From NCBI GenBank assembly GCA_002706365.1, contig PALM01000045.1, forward strand, positions 1-64,000: a stretch of DNA of 64,000 bases. The letters are read 5' to 3'. This DNA comes from Flavobacteriales bacterium (GTDB taxonomy: Bacteria > Bacteroidota > Bacteroidia > Flavobacteriales_E > Vicingaceae). The translations under genes and the position numbers were made by a program. The first letter of the stretch is position 1. Every line of letters begins with the position of its first letter. Below, in pieces: positions 52,238 to 61,739 of this stretch. The notes under the pieces are model-generated. The model ran no database searches, was not told the DNA's origin, and saw only the letters and a program-made list of their open reading frames with translations.

Positions 52238-53932
52238 ATGAAAATCAGGCTATTCCAATTCTTGATTGCCCTTGCGATTACTCCACTTTATGTAGATGCT
52301 CAGATCTTTTCTGAGGATTTCAATAGTGGTGTTTCATTCTCGAATTGGACGCTGATCAATCAAGACGGTTTAACGCCGGCTAACAATGTAAGTCAGTTCA
52401 CAGATGCCTGGGTTCTCACAAGAGACTCCTCCTTCAGCGATTCTTGCGCATCTAGCACATCTTGGTATTCTCCTTCAGGACAAGCAGACGACTGGTTGAT
52501 CTCCCCGGCGATACAATTGGGGAATAGCAGCATACTATCCTGGGATGCTCAAGCACAAGACAATCGATTTCCCGATGGTTATGAGGTGAGAATATCTACC
52601 GGACAACCTACATTGGCCGACTTCAACTTAAATCCTGCGATCTTTCAAACTACTGCTGAAAATCCAAACTGGACGAGAAGGAGCATAAACCTTCAAGCGC
52701 AAGGATACAGCAACCAGACTGTGTATTTGGCCTGGCGAAATAATTCAAATGACCAATACATTCTTAATGTCGACAACATTAGAGTTGATACCATTAGTGG
52801 AAGTGATGCGAATCTATTCACCGCATTAAATGTGATTGATGAATTCTGGCAGGTGCCGATCTTACATGCAGATACCATCAATTTTGCATCTGCAATTGAA
52901 AATGTAGGAGCTGATACACTCTTTAATCTCACAACAGTTTATGAGGTATACAGAAATGGGAACCTTATTCTTATAGATTCAATGCCAGTTCTGCCATTTT
53001 TGGCTCCGGCTGATACTGCAGTAATGATGGCCACTAGTGGTTATCTTCCAAGAATCGGCGGCGATTTTTATGTGAGGTATTACCCTTCTTTCTCAGCTAT
53101 TGATGTTGATTCTTCAAACAACTTCTATATAAGTGATACGATCACGATTAGCGATTCTACCTATGCTCGTGATAATGGCATACCCATAGGGGCATTGGGA
53201 ATTGGCTCTGGAGTTACTGGTGAACTCGGAACCATGTACAGTCTGAGTATGAATGATACACTAACCTCAGTAAGTATATACATCGCTAACACAAATAGTG
53301 GGATGACGGGTCAGCCGATTAGTGTGAACATTAGAAATTTCACTTCACTTCCAGGAGCTATCATCGCAAGTTCAGACACGATAACCTATACTGCAGCGGG
53401 AGCATCATGGGTGACTTTCGACTTTGCCAATTCAGGGGGATATATTCCACTATCAGCTGGTAATTTCTTTATTGGAGTAGTGGAACCCGACACTAACTTA
53501 ACATTAGGAGTGAGCTCTAGAACCATCACACCAAATGTGAACTATCTCGACTTCCCAGGGAATCCACAAAATGGATGGACTACCCTAGACGGATTCAATA
53601 TCTTCCGTTGTTTAATGATCAGAGCTAATTTTTCCCCAGTCAGTATTCCGGTTTCTGTACCATCAGTTCAATCTGAGCGAAAATTGGCAATGGAAGTATA
53701 TCCAAACCCTTCTTCCGATGGGAGATTCTATTTGAATGGCTTGAACTTTAATAGTCCGAATGCGAGTATTTCAGTATACAGTCTCAGCGGGGAACGCATC
53801 ACCGATCTGCAAATCCAGAATGTGGGGAACAATAGAAAGCAGATCGACCTTAGTAAGCATGCAAATGGCTTGTATTTCTTAAGGGTTGATGTTGACGGAC
53901 AGAGCATGATCAAGAAATTGATCCTGCATTAA
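52238..53932 (+). CDS. Type IX-secreted protein with choice-of-anchor J-like domain
   Basis: 564 aa surface or extracellular protein. Signal peptide MKIRLFQFLIALAITPLYVDAQ, then an anchor-J-type jelly-roll (EDFNSGVSFSNWTLIN; DDWLISPAIQLGNSSILSW; NVDNIRVD). A CARDB-like middle region follows, then a second beta-sandwich, and a type A sorting domain from MEVYPNPSSDGRFYLNGL to the end (VDVDGQSMIKKLILH). The domain set suggests an adhesive or glycan-binding role. It is downstream of the photolyase, but a TAACTTTA sequence shortly before the start hints at separate transcription. Confidence 0.87.
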   Translation: MKIRLFQFLIALAITPLYVDAQIFSEDFNSGVSFSNWTLINQDGLTPANNVSQFTDAWVLTRDSSFSDSCASSTSWYSPSGQADDWLISPAIQLGNSSILSWDAQAQDNRFPDGYEVRISTGQPTLADFNLNPAIFQTTAENPNWTRRSINLQAQGYSNQTVYLAWRNNSNDQYILNVDNIRVDTISGSDANLFTALNVIDEFWQVPILHADTINFASAIENVGADTLFNLTTVYEVYRNGNLILIDSMPVLPFLAPADTAVMMATSGYLPRIGGDFYVRYYPSFSAIDVDSSNNFYISDTITISDSTYARDNGIPIGALGIGSGVTGELGTMYSLSMNDTLTSVSIYIANTNSGMTGQPISVNIRNFTSLPGAIIASSDTITYTAAGASWVTFDFANSGGYIPLSAGNFFIGVVEPDTNLTLGVSSRTITPNVNYLDFPGNPQNGWTTLDGFNIFRCLMIRANFSPVSIPVSVPSVQSERKLAMEVYPNPSSDGRFYLNGLNFNSPNASISVYSLSGERITDLQIQNVGNNRKQIDLSKHANGLYFLRVDVDGQSMIKKLILH

Positions 53933-53936
53933 TGAA

Positions 53937-54395
53937 TCAGGCTTCTCCAAAAAGCTCTTTCACCTTCTTTTCTCGATAATCGAATATCTTCTTAAGCTGG
54001 GGCTTCACTAAAAAAGGCTGTGTAATTCTACCTAGAATTCCCAATGGGGGAGCATAATAGATCTTATCAGTCATTAATGTACCACCTTCAACTTTTTTGA
54101 AGTGATGTTCATGATGCCAGATCTTGTAAGGTCCAACTCTTTGTTCATCAATGAAGTAGCGTCCCTTTTCAACAAAGGTGATCTCAGTTACCCATTTCAC
54201 TTTAATTCCAAGTATCGGTCGAACTGTATAAGTGATAAACATTCCCTGATACATCTTGCCAACTTCTGTATTCGAAGTGATGACAAAATCCATTTCCTTC
54301 GGAGTGATCTTCGACAGATTCGCCGGACTTGAGAAGAATTCCCAGCACTCTTCAATGCTGGCAGGGACAATTATTTCTTTTTCTAAGTAGTACAT
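53937..54395 (-). CDS. SRPBCC-family (START-like) protein
   Basis: 152 aa from ATG 54393-54395, beginning YYLEKEIIVPASIEECWEFFSSPANLSKITP, the standard opening of SRPBCC ligand-binding proteins. Later IKVKWVTEITFVEKGRYF and the HHEHHFKK block fit the cyclase/CDP-paratose-epimerase-associated SRPBCC subgroup. An in-frame Met at 54467 would extend across the divergent gene start and is unlikely. It diverges from an SDR gene, a pairing often seen for this subgroup in Bacteroidota; it probably binds a hydrophobic ligand. Confidence 0.85.
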   Translation of the reverse strand: MYYLEKEIIVPASIEECWEFFSSPANLSKITPKEMDFVITSNTEVGKMYQGMFITYTVRPILGIKVKWVTEITFVEKGRYFIDEQRVGPYKIWHHEHHFKKVEGGTLMTDKIYYAPPLGILGRITQPFLVKPQLKKIFDYREKKVKELFGEA

Positions 54396-54441
54396 ATGTT
54401 GTAGATTAGGAACAAGCAATGAATAGGCTTGTTTTCTAAGT

Positions 54442-55929
54442 ATGAAAATTTTACTCAGCGGAGCCAACGGCTATATTGGGAAAAGGCTAATACCTGTATT
54501 GATCGATGAAGGTCATGAGATAATTGCATTGGTTCGTGATAGAGCTACTTTGCATCTATCTGATGAGGAAAAGGAGAAAGTAAAGGTTTATGAAGCCGAT
54601 TTTCTAAACCCCAATAGTCTTGAAGGACTGCCAATAGAGATTGATGTAGCCTTCTATCTTATGCATGCACTTTCCAATAATGCAGGGGAGATCTCTACTA
54701 TGGAAAGGCAGATCGCTGAGAACTTTGTGGACTACATCGACCATACAGAAGCAAAGCAGATCATTTATTTGGGTGGGATTAGCAATGATGATCATTTGTC
54801 AAAGCATCTATCCTCACGCCTATTAACGGAAGAGTTACTATCAGAATCCAAAGTACCACTTACCGTCTTGAGGGCTGCTATAATAATTGGTTCTGGAGGC
54901 GCCTCTTTTGAGATCATTCGAGACTTGGTTGAGAAACTGCCGGTAATGGTTACTCCAAAATGGCTCAACACCAAATGTCAGCCTATTGGTATTCGCAATG
55001 TGATCAACTATCTATCTGCTTCAGTGGGAAATGAAGCCCTATATGGTAAAACATTTGATATTGGTGGGCCTGAGGTCTTGACCTATAAAGAAATGCTACT
55101 ACAATTTGCCGAGGTAAGGGGAATGAAAAGATATATTGGCACTCTGCCGGTAATGACACCGAGATTATCTTCCTATTGGCTGTATTTTGTCACTTCTACC
55201 TCTTATCGAATAGCGGTGAATCTCGTCGACAGTATGAAGAATGAGGTTATTGTGAAGAAGAAGGGAATCCGAGAGATCATTCCTCAAGATCTGATGTCTT
55301 ACAAAGATTCAGTGAAACTCGCATTCAAGAGAATTGAGCAGAATATGGTAGTCTCTTCATGGACAGACACTCAGCTGAATCATCCTTCGCAGAGAAGTTT
55401 GAACCACTATATCCAAGTACCGCAAAACGGAACATTCAAAGATCAAAAAAGCATCGAATTCCCAGCAGATGAAGAGCAAAGAGTGATCGATAATATCTGG
55501 TCAATTGGTGGAGAACGCGGCTGGTATTATGGAAATTGGCTGTGGAAGATCAGAGGGTATATCGACAAGCTTTTTGGAGGTGTGGGATTGAGAAGAGGAA
55601 GAAGGAGTCCGGATCAGATATACAATGGAGATTCACTTGATTTTTGGAGGGTCTTATTAGCCGATCAGCAGGGCAAGAGGCTCTTGTTGTTTGCTGAAAT
55701 GAAGCTTCCGGGAGATGCATGGCTGGAATTCAAGATCGAATCTTTGGAAAATGGGAATAGCAAGCTAAGCCAAACAGCTACTTTTAGACCAAAAGGCTTG
55801 AATGGACGCCTTTATTGGTGGAGTGTGATGCCATTTCACCTCTTTGTATTCAAGAATATGATAAGGAGTATAGCGAATTACGGTAGAAAAGAACCCCTAA
55901 GCTCTCAAGTACTCAATGCGGGGAATTGA
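54442..55929 (+). CDS. NAD(P)-binding SDR protein with DUF2867 C-terminal domain
   Basis: 495 aa. An extended-type SDR N-terminus (KILLSGANGYIGKRLIPVLIDEGHEIIALVR) covers about residues 1-300, including GGISNDDHLSKHL and the FDIGGPEVLTYKEML segment usual in this group. The C-terminal 190 residues, with NIWSIGGERGWYYGNWLWK, GLRRGRRSPDQIYNGDSLDFW and LNGRLYWWSVMPFH, are the DUF2867 (SRPBCC-fold) domain. The substrate is unknown. Divergent from a free SRPBCC gene 46 bases away, suggesting related functions. Its last 33 bases overlap the convergent ABC transporter gene. Confidence 0.88.
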   Translation: MKILLSGANGYIGKRLIPVLIDEGHEIIALVRDRATLHLSDEEKEKVKVYEADFLNPNSLEGLPIEIDVAFYLMHALSNNAGEISTMERQIAENFVDYIDHTEAKQIIYLGGISNDDHLSKHLSSRLLTEELLSESKVPLTVLRAAIIIGSGGASFEIIRDLVEKLPVMVTPKWLNTKCQPIGIRNVINYLSASVGNEALYGKTFDIGGPEVLTYKEMLLQFAEVRGMKRYIGTLPVMTPRLSSYWLYFVTSTSYRIAVNLVDSMKNEVIVKKKGIREIIPQDLMSYKDSVKLAFKRIEQNMVVSSWTDTQLNHPSQRSLNHYIQVPQNGTFKDQKSIEFPADEEQRVIDNIWSIGGERGWYYGNWLWKIRGYIDKLFGGVGLRRGRRSPDQIYNGDSLDFWRVLLADQQGKRLLLFAEMKLPGDAWLEFKIESLENGNSKLSQTATFRPKGLNGRLYWWSVMPFHLFVFKNMIRSIANYGRKEPLSSQVLNAGN

Positions 55930-57633
55930 AGCCAAGAGTTTCTGTGTATAAGGATGCTTAGGGTTGTTATAAAGCGCATCAGCTTCACCCTCTTCAACGA
56001 TCTTTCCATTGTTCATTACCATTACCCTATCAGACATATATTTGATCACAGAGAGGTCGTGAGAGATAAAAATATAGGTAAAGCCATGTTTCTCTTTGAG
56101 CTCATTGAGCAAGTTCAACACCTGTGCCTGAACAGAAACATCCAAGGCAGATACTGATTCATCGCAAATGATGAACTCAGGAGATAAGGCAAGCGCTCTT
56201 GCAATGCAAACCCTTTGTCTTTGTCCGCCCGAAAACTCATGCGGATATCTCCTAAAATGATCAGCATGCAAACCAACAGTTTCCATTAGGTCAACAGCCA
56301 TTTCTTTGCGTTCATTGGCACTTTTACCGATTCCATGAACCATCATAGGCTCAACAATAGCATTTCCTATAGTCATTCGAGGATTCAGAGAAGAGTAAGG
56401 GTCTTGAAAGATGATCTGCATTTGCTTGCGGTAATTCCTCATCTCACTTTCAGGAATGCCCACCAACTGATTCCCTTTGAAGAATACGCTGCCTTCAGTA
56501 GGAGGCACCAATTGTAAAATACTTCTTCCCAAGGTTGTTTTGCCACAACCAGATTCACCAACCAGCCCAAGTGTCTCACCTTTCTTGACCTCAAAACTTA
56601 CATCATCAACAGCCCTAACATGATCAACGGTCTTCCTAAAAATTCCTTTTTGAATTGGGAAGTAGGTTTTTAAGGATTCCACCTTTAGGATCTGGTCTGC
56701 ATCATGCACTTTCTTCAATGCCGACTCTCTTTCGGCCGCACTTACTTTTAATTCTCCTAATTTACTATCGTAGTTGGGGTCTTTGAGGAAGTCGGCGACT
56801 GTAGGTAATTTCTTTAGACGATAGTTTTCTGGTGGCCTACATGCAATCAAGCCTTTAGTGTAAGGGTCGCTGGCATTGAGAAAGATATCTTTTGCGCTGC
56901 TTTCTTCTACTTTCTTACCCGCTTGCATTACGGCAATGCGATCTGCGATTTGGGATACTACGCCAAGATCATGAGAAATGAAGATCACACTCATATTTCT
57001 ATCCTTCTGCAATTGGGAGATCAATTTTAGGATCTCATTTTGGACGGTTACATCAAGTGCAGTTGTAGGTTCATCGGCAATCAAAAGCTTGGGTTCACAG
57101 CACATAGCCATAGCTATCATTACCCTTTGTTTTTGTCCGCCAGAAAGCTGGTGAGGGTAGGAGGAGTATATGTTTTCTGCTCGAGGTAGCTTAACCTCAT
57201 TGAACCACTCTATAGTTTTCTCCTTTGCTTCAGCCTTGCTCATTCCCTTATGCAATCTGAGGGCTTCGGCAACCTGTTCACCACATTTGATCACAGGGTT
57301 TAGAGAGCTCATAGGCTCTTGAAAGATCATCGCGATCTCTTTTCCTCTAATTTTTTGAAGTTGATTTTCTTTAGCACCTACTATTTCGAACTTTTCACCA
57401 TTCCCAAAATAGCTGATACTTCCCTGGCTGATCACAGAAGATTTGGGAAGTAAACCTAATAGGCTTAAGCTGCTAATGGACTTGCCGGAACCAGATTCAC
57501 CAACCACTCCTAAGCATTCCCCTTCGGCAATATTGAGATTTAAACCATGAACAACTCCATTCACTGATTTGCCTTCGCGAAAACCAATGTGCAGATCTTT
57601 GATCTCAATTAGATTCTTTACTTGCTCACTCAT
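55897..57633 (-). CDS. Peptide-type ABC transporter ATP-binding protein with two fused nucleotide-binding domains
   Basis: 578 aa with two complete ABC ATPases of the Dpp/Opp class in one chain. Domain 1 (about residues 5-260): Walker A GESGSGKS, signature LSGGQKQR, Walker B LLIADEPTTALD. Domain 2 (about 315-575): GESGCGKT, FSGGQRQR, FIICDESVSALDV; note Cys-Asp-Glu-Ser instead of the common CDEP. This corresponds to fused DppD-DppF as in YejF or GsiA. No permease or binding-protein gene is near, so it works with components encoded elsewhere. It overlaps the exonuclease gene by four bases. Confidence 0.94.
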   Translation of the reverse strand: MSEQVKNLIEIKDLHIGFREGKSVNGVVHGLNLNIAEGECLGVVGESGSGKSISSLSLLGLLPKSSVISQGSISYFGNGEKFEIVGAKENQLQKIRGKEIAMIFQEPMSSLNPVIKCGEQVAEALRLHKGMSKAEAKEKTIEWFNEVKLPRAENIYSSYPHQLSGGQKQRVMIAMAMCCEPKLLIADEPTTALDVTVQNEILKLISQLQKDRNMSVIFISHDLGVVSQIADRIAVMQAGKKVEESSAKDIFLNASDPYTKGLIACRPPENYRLKKLPTVADFLKDPNYDSKLGELKVSAAERESALKKVHDADQILKVESLKTYFPIQKGIFRKTVDHVRAVDDVSFEVKKGETLGLVGESGCGKTTLGRSILQLVPPTEGSVFFKGNQLVGIPESEMRNYRKQMQIIFQDPYSSLNPRMTIGNAIVEPMMVHGIGKSANERKEMAVDLMETVGLHADHFRRYPHEFSGGQRQRVCIARALALSPEFIICDESVSALDVSVQAQVLNLLNELKEKHGFTYIFISHDLSVIKYMSDRVMVMNNGKIVEEGEADALYNNPKHPYTQKLLASIPRIEYLRA

Positions 57634-58352
57634 TCAACTCGTATGATTTCATTGGCTTCTATGGGATCTTCTCCCATAAATTTCAAGAGCAGTTGGGCTA
57701 CTGCTAGAGTATCCTCCTGACAATATTCGCTAATTCTTTTGAGATCCTTTTCCTTATAGAATACTTCAGCCACCTGACTACCATCCATATCCGATTTTGG
57801 TGAGGCAATTCCAAAAAGCCTACAGAGAAGCTTAAGAGAGGTATAATGCTTGTAATCGCCAAATTTCCACAACTGCATAGTGTCGAGATGCTGAACTTCC
57901 CAGGGTTTTCTTCCGGCGATATCTAACAAATAGGGCAATTCAATACCGTGAATTAGCATTCTTCTAGCCAGAAAAGGGAAGTCGAACTCCTTTCCATTAT
58001 GCGCACAAAGAAGATGGTCTTGGTCTTTGTTGAATCGAATAAGTAGGCTCGCAGTCTTTTCTAAAACCTCTTTTTCATCTTCCCCATATATACTCGTGAG
58101 TCTAAACTCCTTAGTTCCTTCCCTAAAGTGCAGATAGCCTAAAGAAGCACAGATCACTTTGCCAAATTCTGCATAGATGCCGGCGCGTTTATAGAGGCTT
58201 TCAGCATCCTCCTCTTCAGCTTTAGAGAGAAAGCTTGCCTTTCTATCCCACAATGCTTTCCATTCATCATCTAGAGAAGAAAAATCCTCTATTGCCGGAA
58301 CGGTTTCAATGTCAATGAAGAGGATTTTTCTTAGGTCAAGATGCTTGAGCAT
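57630..58352 (-). CDS. DEDD-type 3'-5' exonuclease (predicted PolB-like)
   Basis: 240 aa RNase H-like exonuclease. Exo I motif ILFIDIETVPA (residues 11-21), Exo II HNGKEFDFPFLARRML and Exo III EYCQEDTLAVAQLLL, giving the DEDD metal ligands D, E, D and D; the segment CQEDTLA suggests the DEDDy/DnaQ-like predicted 3'-5' exonuclease of the PolB group. The substrate is unknown. The stop overlaps the ABC ATPase start by four bases, so both are on one transcript. Confidence 0.87.
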   Translation of the reverse strand: MLKHLDLRKILFIDIETVPAIEDFSSLDDEWKALWDRKASFLSKAEEEDAESLYKRAGIYAEFGKVICASLGYLHFREGTKEFRLTSIYGEDEKEVLEKTASLLIRFNKDQDHLLCAHNGKEFDFPFLARRMLIHGIELPYLLDIAGRKPWEVQHLDTMQLWKFGDYKHYTSLKLLCRLFGIASPKSDMDGSQVAEVFYKEKDLKRISEYCQEDTLAVAQLLLKFMGEDPIEANEIIRVE

Positions 58353-58389
58353 AGTGTTTGTTGAAGGCCTACTAAACTAAGTTAGTCAA

Positions 58390-60180
58390 TTATACTCTAA
58401 CGCCCATTACCAGAATGTCATCCACCTGTTCTTCATCTCTCATCCAGTTATAGAGACTATCAAGAAGCTTGTTCTTTTGTTGAGAGGGTTTTTCATGCTC
58501 ATTTTCGATCAGCAGTTCTCGAAATCTTCTATACATGAACTTTTTACCCCTTGGTCCACCAAATTGATCGGCATAACCATCTGAGAAAATATAGACCTGG
58601 TCGCCTTTCTTCAGTTTGATCTTGTTGTTGGTGAAAGTCTTCTTTTTGTTATCTAAATAGGAGCCTATTGGAAACTTGTCGGCCTTATATTGGATCAATT
58701 CTCCTTCTCTAAGAAGATATAGCGGGTTGAATGCCCCTGCATACTCAAGTTCCTTACTGTTTTTATTAAGTGCGCAGATAGCGATATCCATTCCATCTCT
58801 GCTTGTAGAGTCTACATCACTTTGTCGCAAAGTCTCTGTTACACCCCTATTCAGCTGATTGAGGATATCTGCAGGACTAGAGCCAGCTGTAGTAGCAATT
58901 GCTTGTTTGAGTTGATTGTAGCCTACTATAGACATGAATGCTCCTGGGACTCCATGTCCGGTGCAATCTACTGCTGCGAAGAACACCTTATCTGCTGTTT
59001 CAGCCATCCAATAAAAATCGCCACTCACTATGTCCTTCGGTCTGTATAGAATGAATGAGTCGGGCAGTAGCTTCTGTACATAGCCATCCGGTGGTAGAAT
59101 AGCCTCCTGTATCCTCTTAGCATACTTTATACTATCTGTAACCTGTACAAAATACTCTTCGATTTGAGTACGTTGTTCTTCAATCTCTTCTTTCTGTGCG
59201 ACTACTTCTGCAGTTCGCTGACGCACTTTCTCTTCAAGGATTCTCTCATTTTCCGCCAGATCATCGCGCATCTTTAACAAAGCATGACCTAAAGAATCTT
59301 TACTGCTAAGCGGATCGTAGTCTTTGTCGAAATTGCCTGCCCCAACTGCATTTGCAAAGTCCTTTGTCCTTCTCATCCCCGTAACCACATTGTTCATTGC
59401 GGCAGTCATTTCTCCAATTTCGTCCTGCCCCTCATCCATTTTTCTTGAGGGGAACACACCTTTACCCAATTTAACAGCAACTTTTTTAAGTCGTTTTATG
59501 GGCTCTACAATAGTCTTGGTGGTGTATATAGCAATGGCAATTCCAATGATGATCAGTGCCATCCCTAAGTACTTCACAAGAATCTCCAAGTTTCGGAAAG
59601 AGTTGAATATATCTACTGTATCTGCCTCGGCTATTTCTTTCTGAGTATTGATAAGATTATCTAATTGATCAGTCACCTTAGAAGTTAGTATATAGATATC
59701 TCCACCTTCTTCAATACTTGTATGTGCGTTTAGAATCGCGAAAGGGTTTTCCTCGTAGTCTTCGAAGGTCTGCAGCATATCAATCACATCAATGCTCTGT
59801 TGATAGAAAAGCAATTCTATGGTTTCAAATAGATGAACCAATGAGTCTTGCTGAGCTTTATCCCAATTGACAGAGATATCTTCAATTCTCTTTTTGATTT
59901 GTGGGTATCCTTCACTTCTGAAGTCGAGCAAACGCTGTTTATCGCCATGTGCCTTGAACTCAGTTCTCCAGGTTTCAAGATATAATCTAGATTCTAGAAT
60001 GTCATATTTTAGCTCTTGCAATACCTTTACAGATGGGACGTTGACGGTATTGATCTCATCGTTGATCCTCTTGCTTTCTTGAAGCGTGAGGTAGGTAGCT
60101 ACGAAGACAATTAATGTAAGAAAGATTAGGATACCAAAGCCGGTACCTATCTTCTTACCGATTGTAAACCTGATTTTCAT
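58390..60180 (-). CDS. Membrane SpoIIE-type PP2C phosphatase with HAMP domain
   Basis: 596 aa. Membrane helices at about residues 12-33 and 203-224 enclose a helical periplasmic sensor domain resembling a chemoreceptor four-helix bundle. HAMP (about 225-280) is followed by a coiled-coil linker ENERILEEKVRQRTAEVVAQ and the SpoIIE phosphatase domain (about 355-596: IVSGDFYWMAE, AAVDCTGHGVPGAFMS, SDGYADQFGG). Such enzymes dephosphorylate STAS anti-sigma antagonists. The likely operon on this strand is YfiR, TPR protein, then this gene. A possible functional partner, an RsbW-type ATPase, is encoded at 14765-15178. Confidence 0.92.
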   Translation of the reverse strand: MKIRFTIGKKIGTGFGILIFLTLIVFVATYLTLQESKRINDEINTVNVPSVKVLQELKYDILESRLYLETWRTEFKAHGDKQRLLDFRSEGYPQIKKRIEDISVNWDKAQQDSLVHLFETIELLFYQQSIDVIDMLQTFEDYEENPFAILNAHTSIEEGGDIYILTSKVTDQLDNLINTQKEIAEADTVDIFNSFRNLEILVKYLGMALIIIGIAIAIYTTKTIVEPIKRLKKVAVKLGKGVFPSRKMDEGQDEIGEMTAAMNNVVTGMRRTKDFANAVGAGNFDKDYDPLSSKDSLGHALLKMRDDLAENERILEEKVRQRTAEVVAQKEEIEEQRTQIEEYFVQVTDSIKYAKRIQEAILPPDGYVQKLLPDSFILYRPKDIVSGDFYWMAETADKVFFAAVDCTGHGVPGAFMSIVGYNQLKQAIATTAGSSPADILNQLNRGVTETLRQSDVDSTSRDGMDIAICALNKNSKELEYAGAFNPLYLLREGELIQYKADKFPIGSYLDNKKKTFTNNKIKLKKGDQVYIFSDGYADQFGGPRGKKFMYRRFRELLIENEHEKPSQQKNKLLDSLYNWMRDEEQVDDILVMGVRV

Positions 60181-60219
60181 GAAATGAGAGATTGGTTGCG
60201 AACCTAATAATTTGGAGGT

Positions 60220-61116
60220 TTATCCTCCTTCTGTCCCGCTCTGCTCTTGGTCGAGTTGATCGAGTTCATTCTTATACCTTTCAGACTTGTCGAGTTCGTT
60301 CAAACTGAAGTAGATACCTTGTAAGCCAGTAAGCGTTTCCCTTCTTTGAGGATTAAGCTCGTAAGCCTTTAACATAAATGGCAATGATTTTTTAAAGAGT
60401 ACCACTATACGATCTTGCAATTCATTGAGCTGTTCTAGATCCAATCCATAGTCCATTGCATTCACAATATCTACACCTTGATTGTAGAATAGGATACCCA
60501 TATTGTAGTTTGCGCTGATATTGTTTGAATCGATTGCGAGAACTTCATTGTATAGGGAAATGATCTTTGTGTAATATTCCTCGGCATTCACGGAATCTGC
60601 TTGCACCAAATTATTGTAAATGGTAGCCAAGGCAAGGTTGAATTGAATGTCTTTTTCCTGAAAATTCGTATTCGGATAGGCCGTTGAGGTAATTTCCTTG
60701 TAAAAGTTATAATTGGTGATGGCTTTCTTGTAATGCTCAGGGTTCAAAGTAGCTGCAGCGTGGTTGTATACTGTTTCAGCCAGATATTTAAGATTCATCC
60801 TAGAGCTTTCAGAGTAGGTGCCATCTGGTTCTAGTTCCAATGATGTTTTGAAGCTCTCTACGGCAACTACTCTATAAGGAGATTGCACATTTTCAGCTTC
60901 TCGCTCCTTGAATAACTCTTTGTAGACATATCCTTTATAATAGTAGGTAGAAGCCTTATCGGTAAACAGACTATCATCGTTGGTTGAATCTATTAACTCC
61001 TTTGCCTTATCTAACTCTCCTTCTTTAAGGAATCGAACGGCATTGGTTAATTTGTTCTGTGCCTGAGTAGAAATGGCCAGAATCATCAATGGTAATATGT
61101 AGAGTAATCTTTTCAA
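60220..61116 (-). CDS. Exported TPR-like repeat protein
   Basis: 298 aa with signal peptide MKRLLYILPLMILAISTQA and helical repeats over the mature length, among them LTNAVRFLKEGELDKAKELID, FNLALATIYNNLVQADSVNAEEYYTK and NISANYNMGILFYNQGV, which fit the TPR pattern with some degenerate units. No catalytic motif. It lies one base after the YfiR-like gene and 39 bases before the phosphatase gene, so a scaffold role in that signalling unit is likely. Confidence 0.82.
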   Translation of the reverse strand: MKRLLYILPLMILAISTQAQNKLTNAVRFLKEGELDKAKELIDSTNDDSLFTDKASTYYYKGYVYKELFKEREAENVQSPYRVVAVESFKTSLELEPDGTYSESSRMNLKYLAETVYNHAAATLNPEHYKKAITNYNFYKEITSTAYPNTNFQEKDIQFNLALATIYNNLVQADSVNAEEYYTKIISLYNEVLAIDSNNISANYNMGILFYNQGVDIVNAMDYGLDLEQLNELQDRIVVLFKKSLPFMLKAYELNPQRRETLTGLQGIYFSLNELDKSERYKNELDQLDQEQSGTEGG

Positions 61117-61117
61117 A

Positions 61118-61654
61118 TCAGTTGACTAATACGGCTAATTGTTCCAGCACACTCGCAACCTTCAAGTCACGGCTTTCTAAATTTGATTTATTGAGTTCAT
61201 ATTTCTGGCGATTGCCTTGAACTATAAAGTTGATAGCGGCTCCTTTTCTAGCTAGGCCCGGTGCTTCGGTTATGATCAATGTGCTTTTCCCATCTAGGTT
61301 TTCCAGTGCCTGGCTTAGCTGATCTGTGCTATCTTCAGGGATATAAAGTATGTGAGGATTTCCCACATTGCCCGGACTGTCGATTTTATAAACGGAAAAG
61401 CTTTGATTGCTAATTTTCTTCACTCTCGACATCTTGGTGAGCTCGTCATAAATCGCCTGATTATCACCTAAAATATTAATAGTAATCTCACCGGAATTGT
61501 ATTCTTTAGGCCACTCTATATACTTCATGAAGTTATAGATGAATACAGCCTTTATCTTGGCGTTTGTGTCAAATTTTTGACTGGAAACACCAGGATGGAA
61601 TGCAGTAAGCATGGGCACGATTGCTACCAAAAATATGCTAATAATTCGTTTCAA
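61118..61654 (-). CDS. YfiR family periplasmic protein
   Basis: 178 aa exported protein: signal peptide MKRIISIFLVAIVPMLTAFHPG, then the YfiR core KAVFIYNFMKYIEWPKEYNSGEITINILGDN and a C-terminal RKGAAINFIVQGNRQKYELN. In Pseudomonas, YfiR is a redox-sensitive periplasmic repressor of the diguanylate cyclase YfiN. Here no GGDEF gene adjoins; instead a TPR protein and a membrane SpoIIE phosphatase follow, so the sensor may feed a different output. The cysteines that control YfiR activity in Pseudomonas are absent from this sequence. Confidence 0.88.
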   Translation of the reverse strand: MKRIISIFLVAIVPMLTAFHPGVSSQKFDTNAKIKAVFIYNFMKYIEWPKEYNSGEITINILGDNQAIYDELTKMSRVKKISNQSFSVYKIDSPGNVGNPHILYIPEDSTDQLSQALENLDGKSTLIITEAPGLARKGAAINFIVQGNRQKYELNKSNLESRDLKVASVLEQLAVLVN

Positions 61655-61739
61655 AAGCTTGTCATCTAGGGTTATAAAAGTAATAAACTTTTAGATTTCT
61701 AAGTATTGGTAGGCGATTCACGATAAGTATCATATCGGA

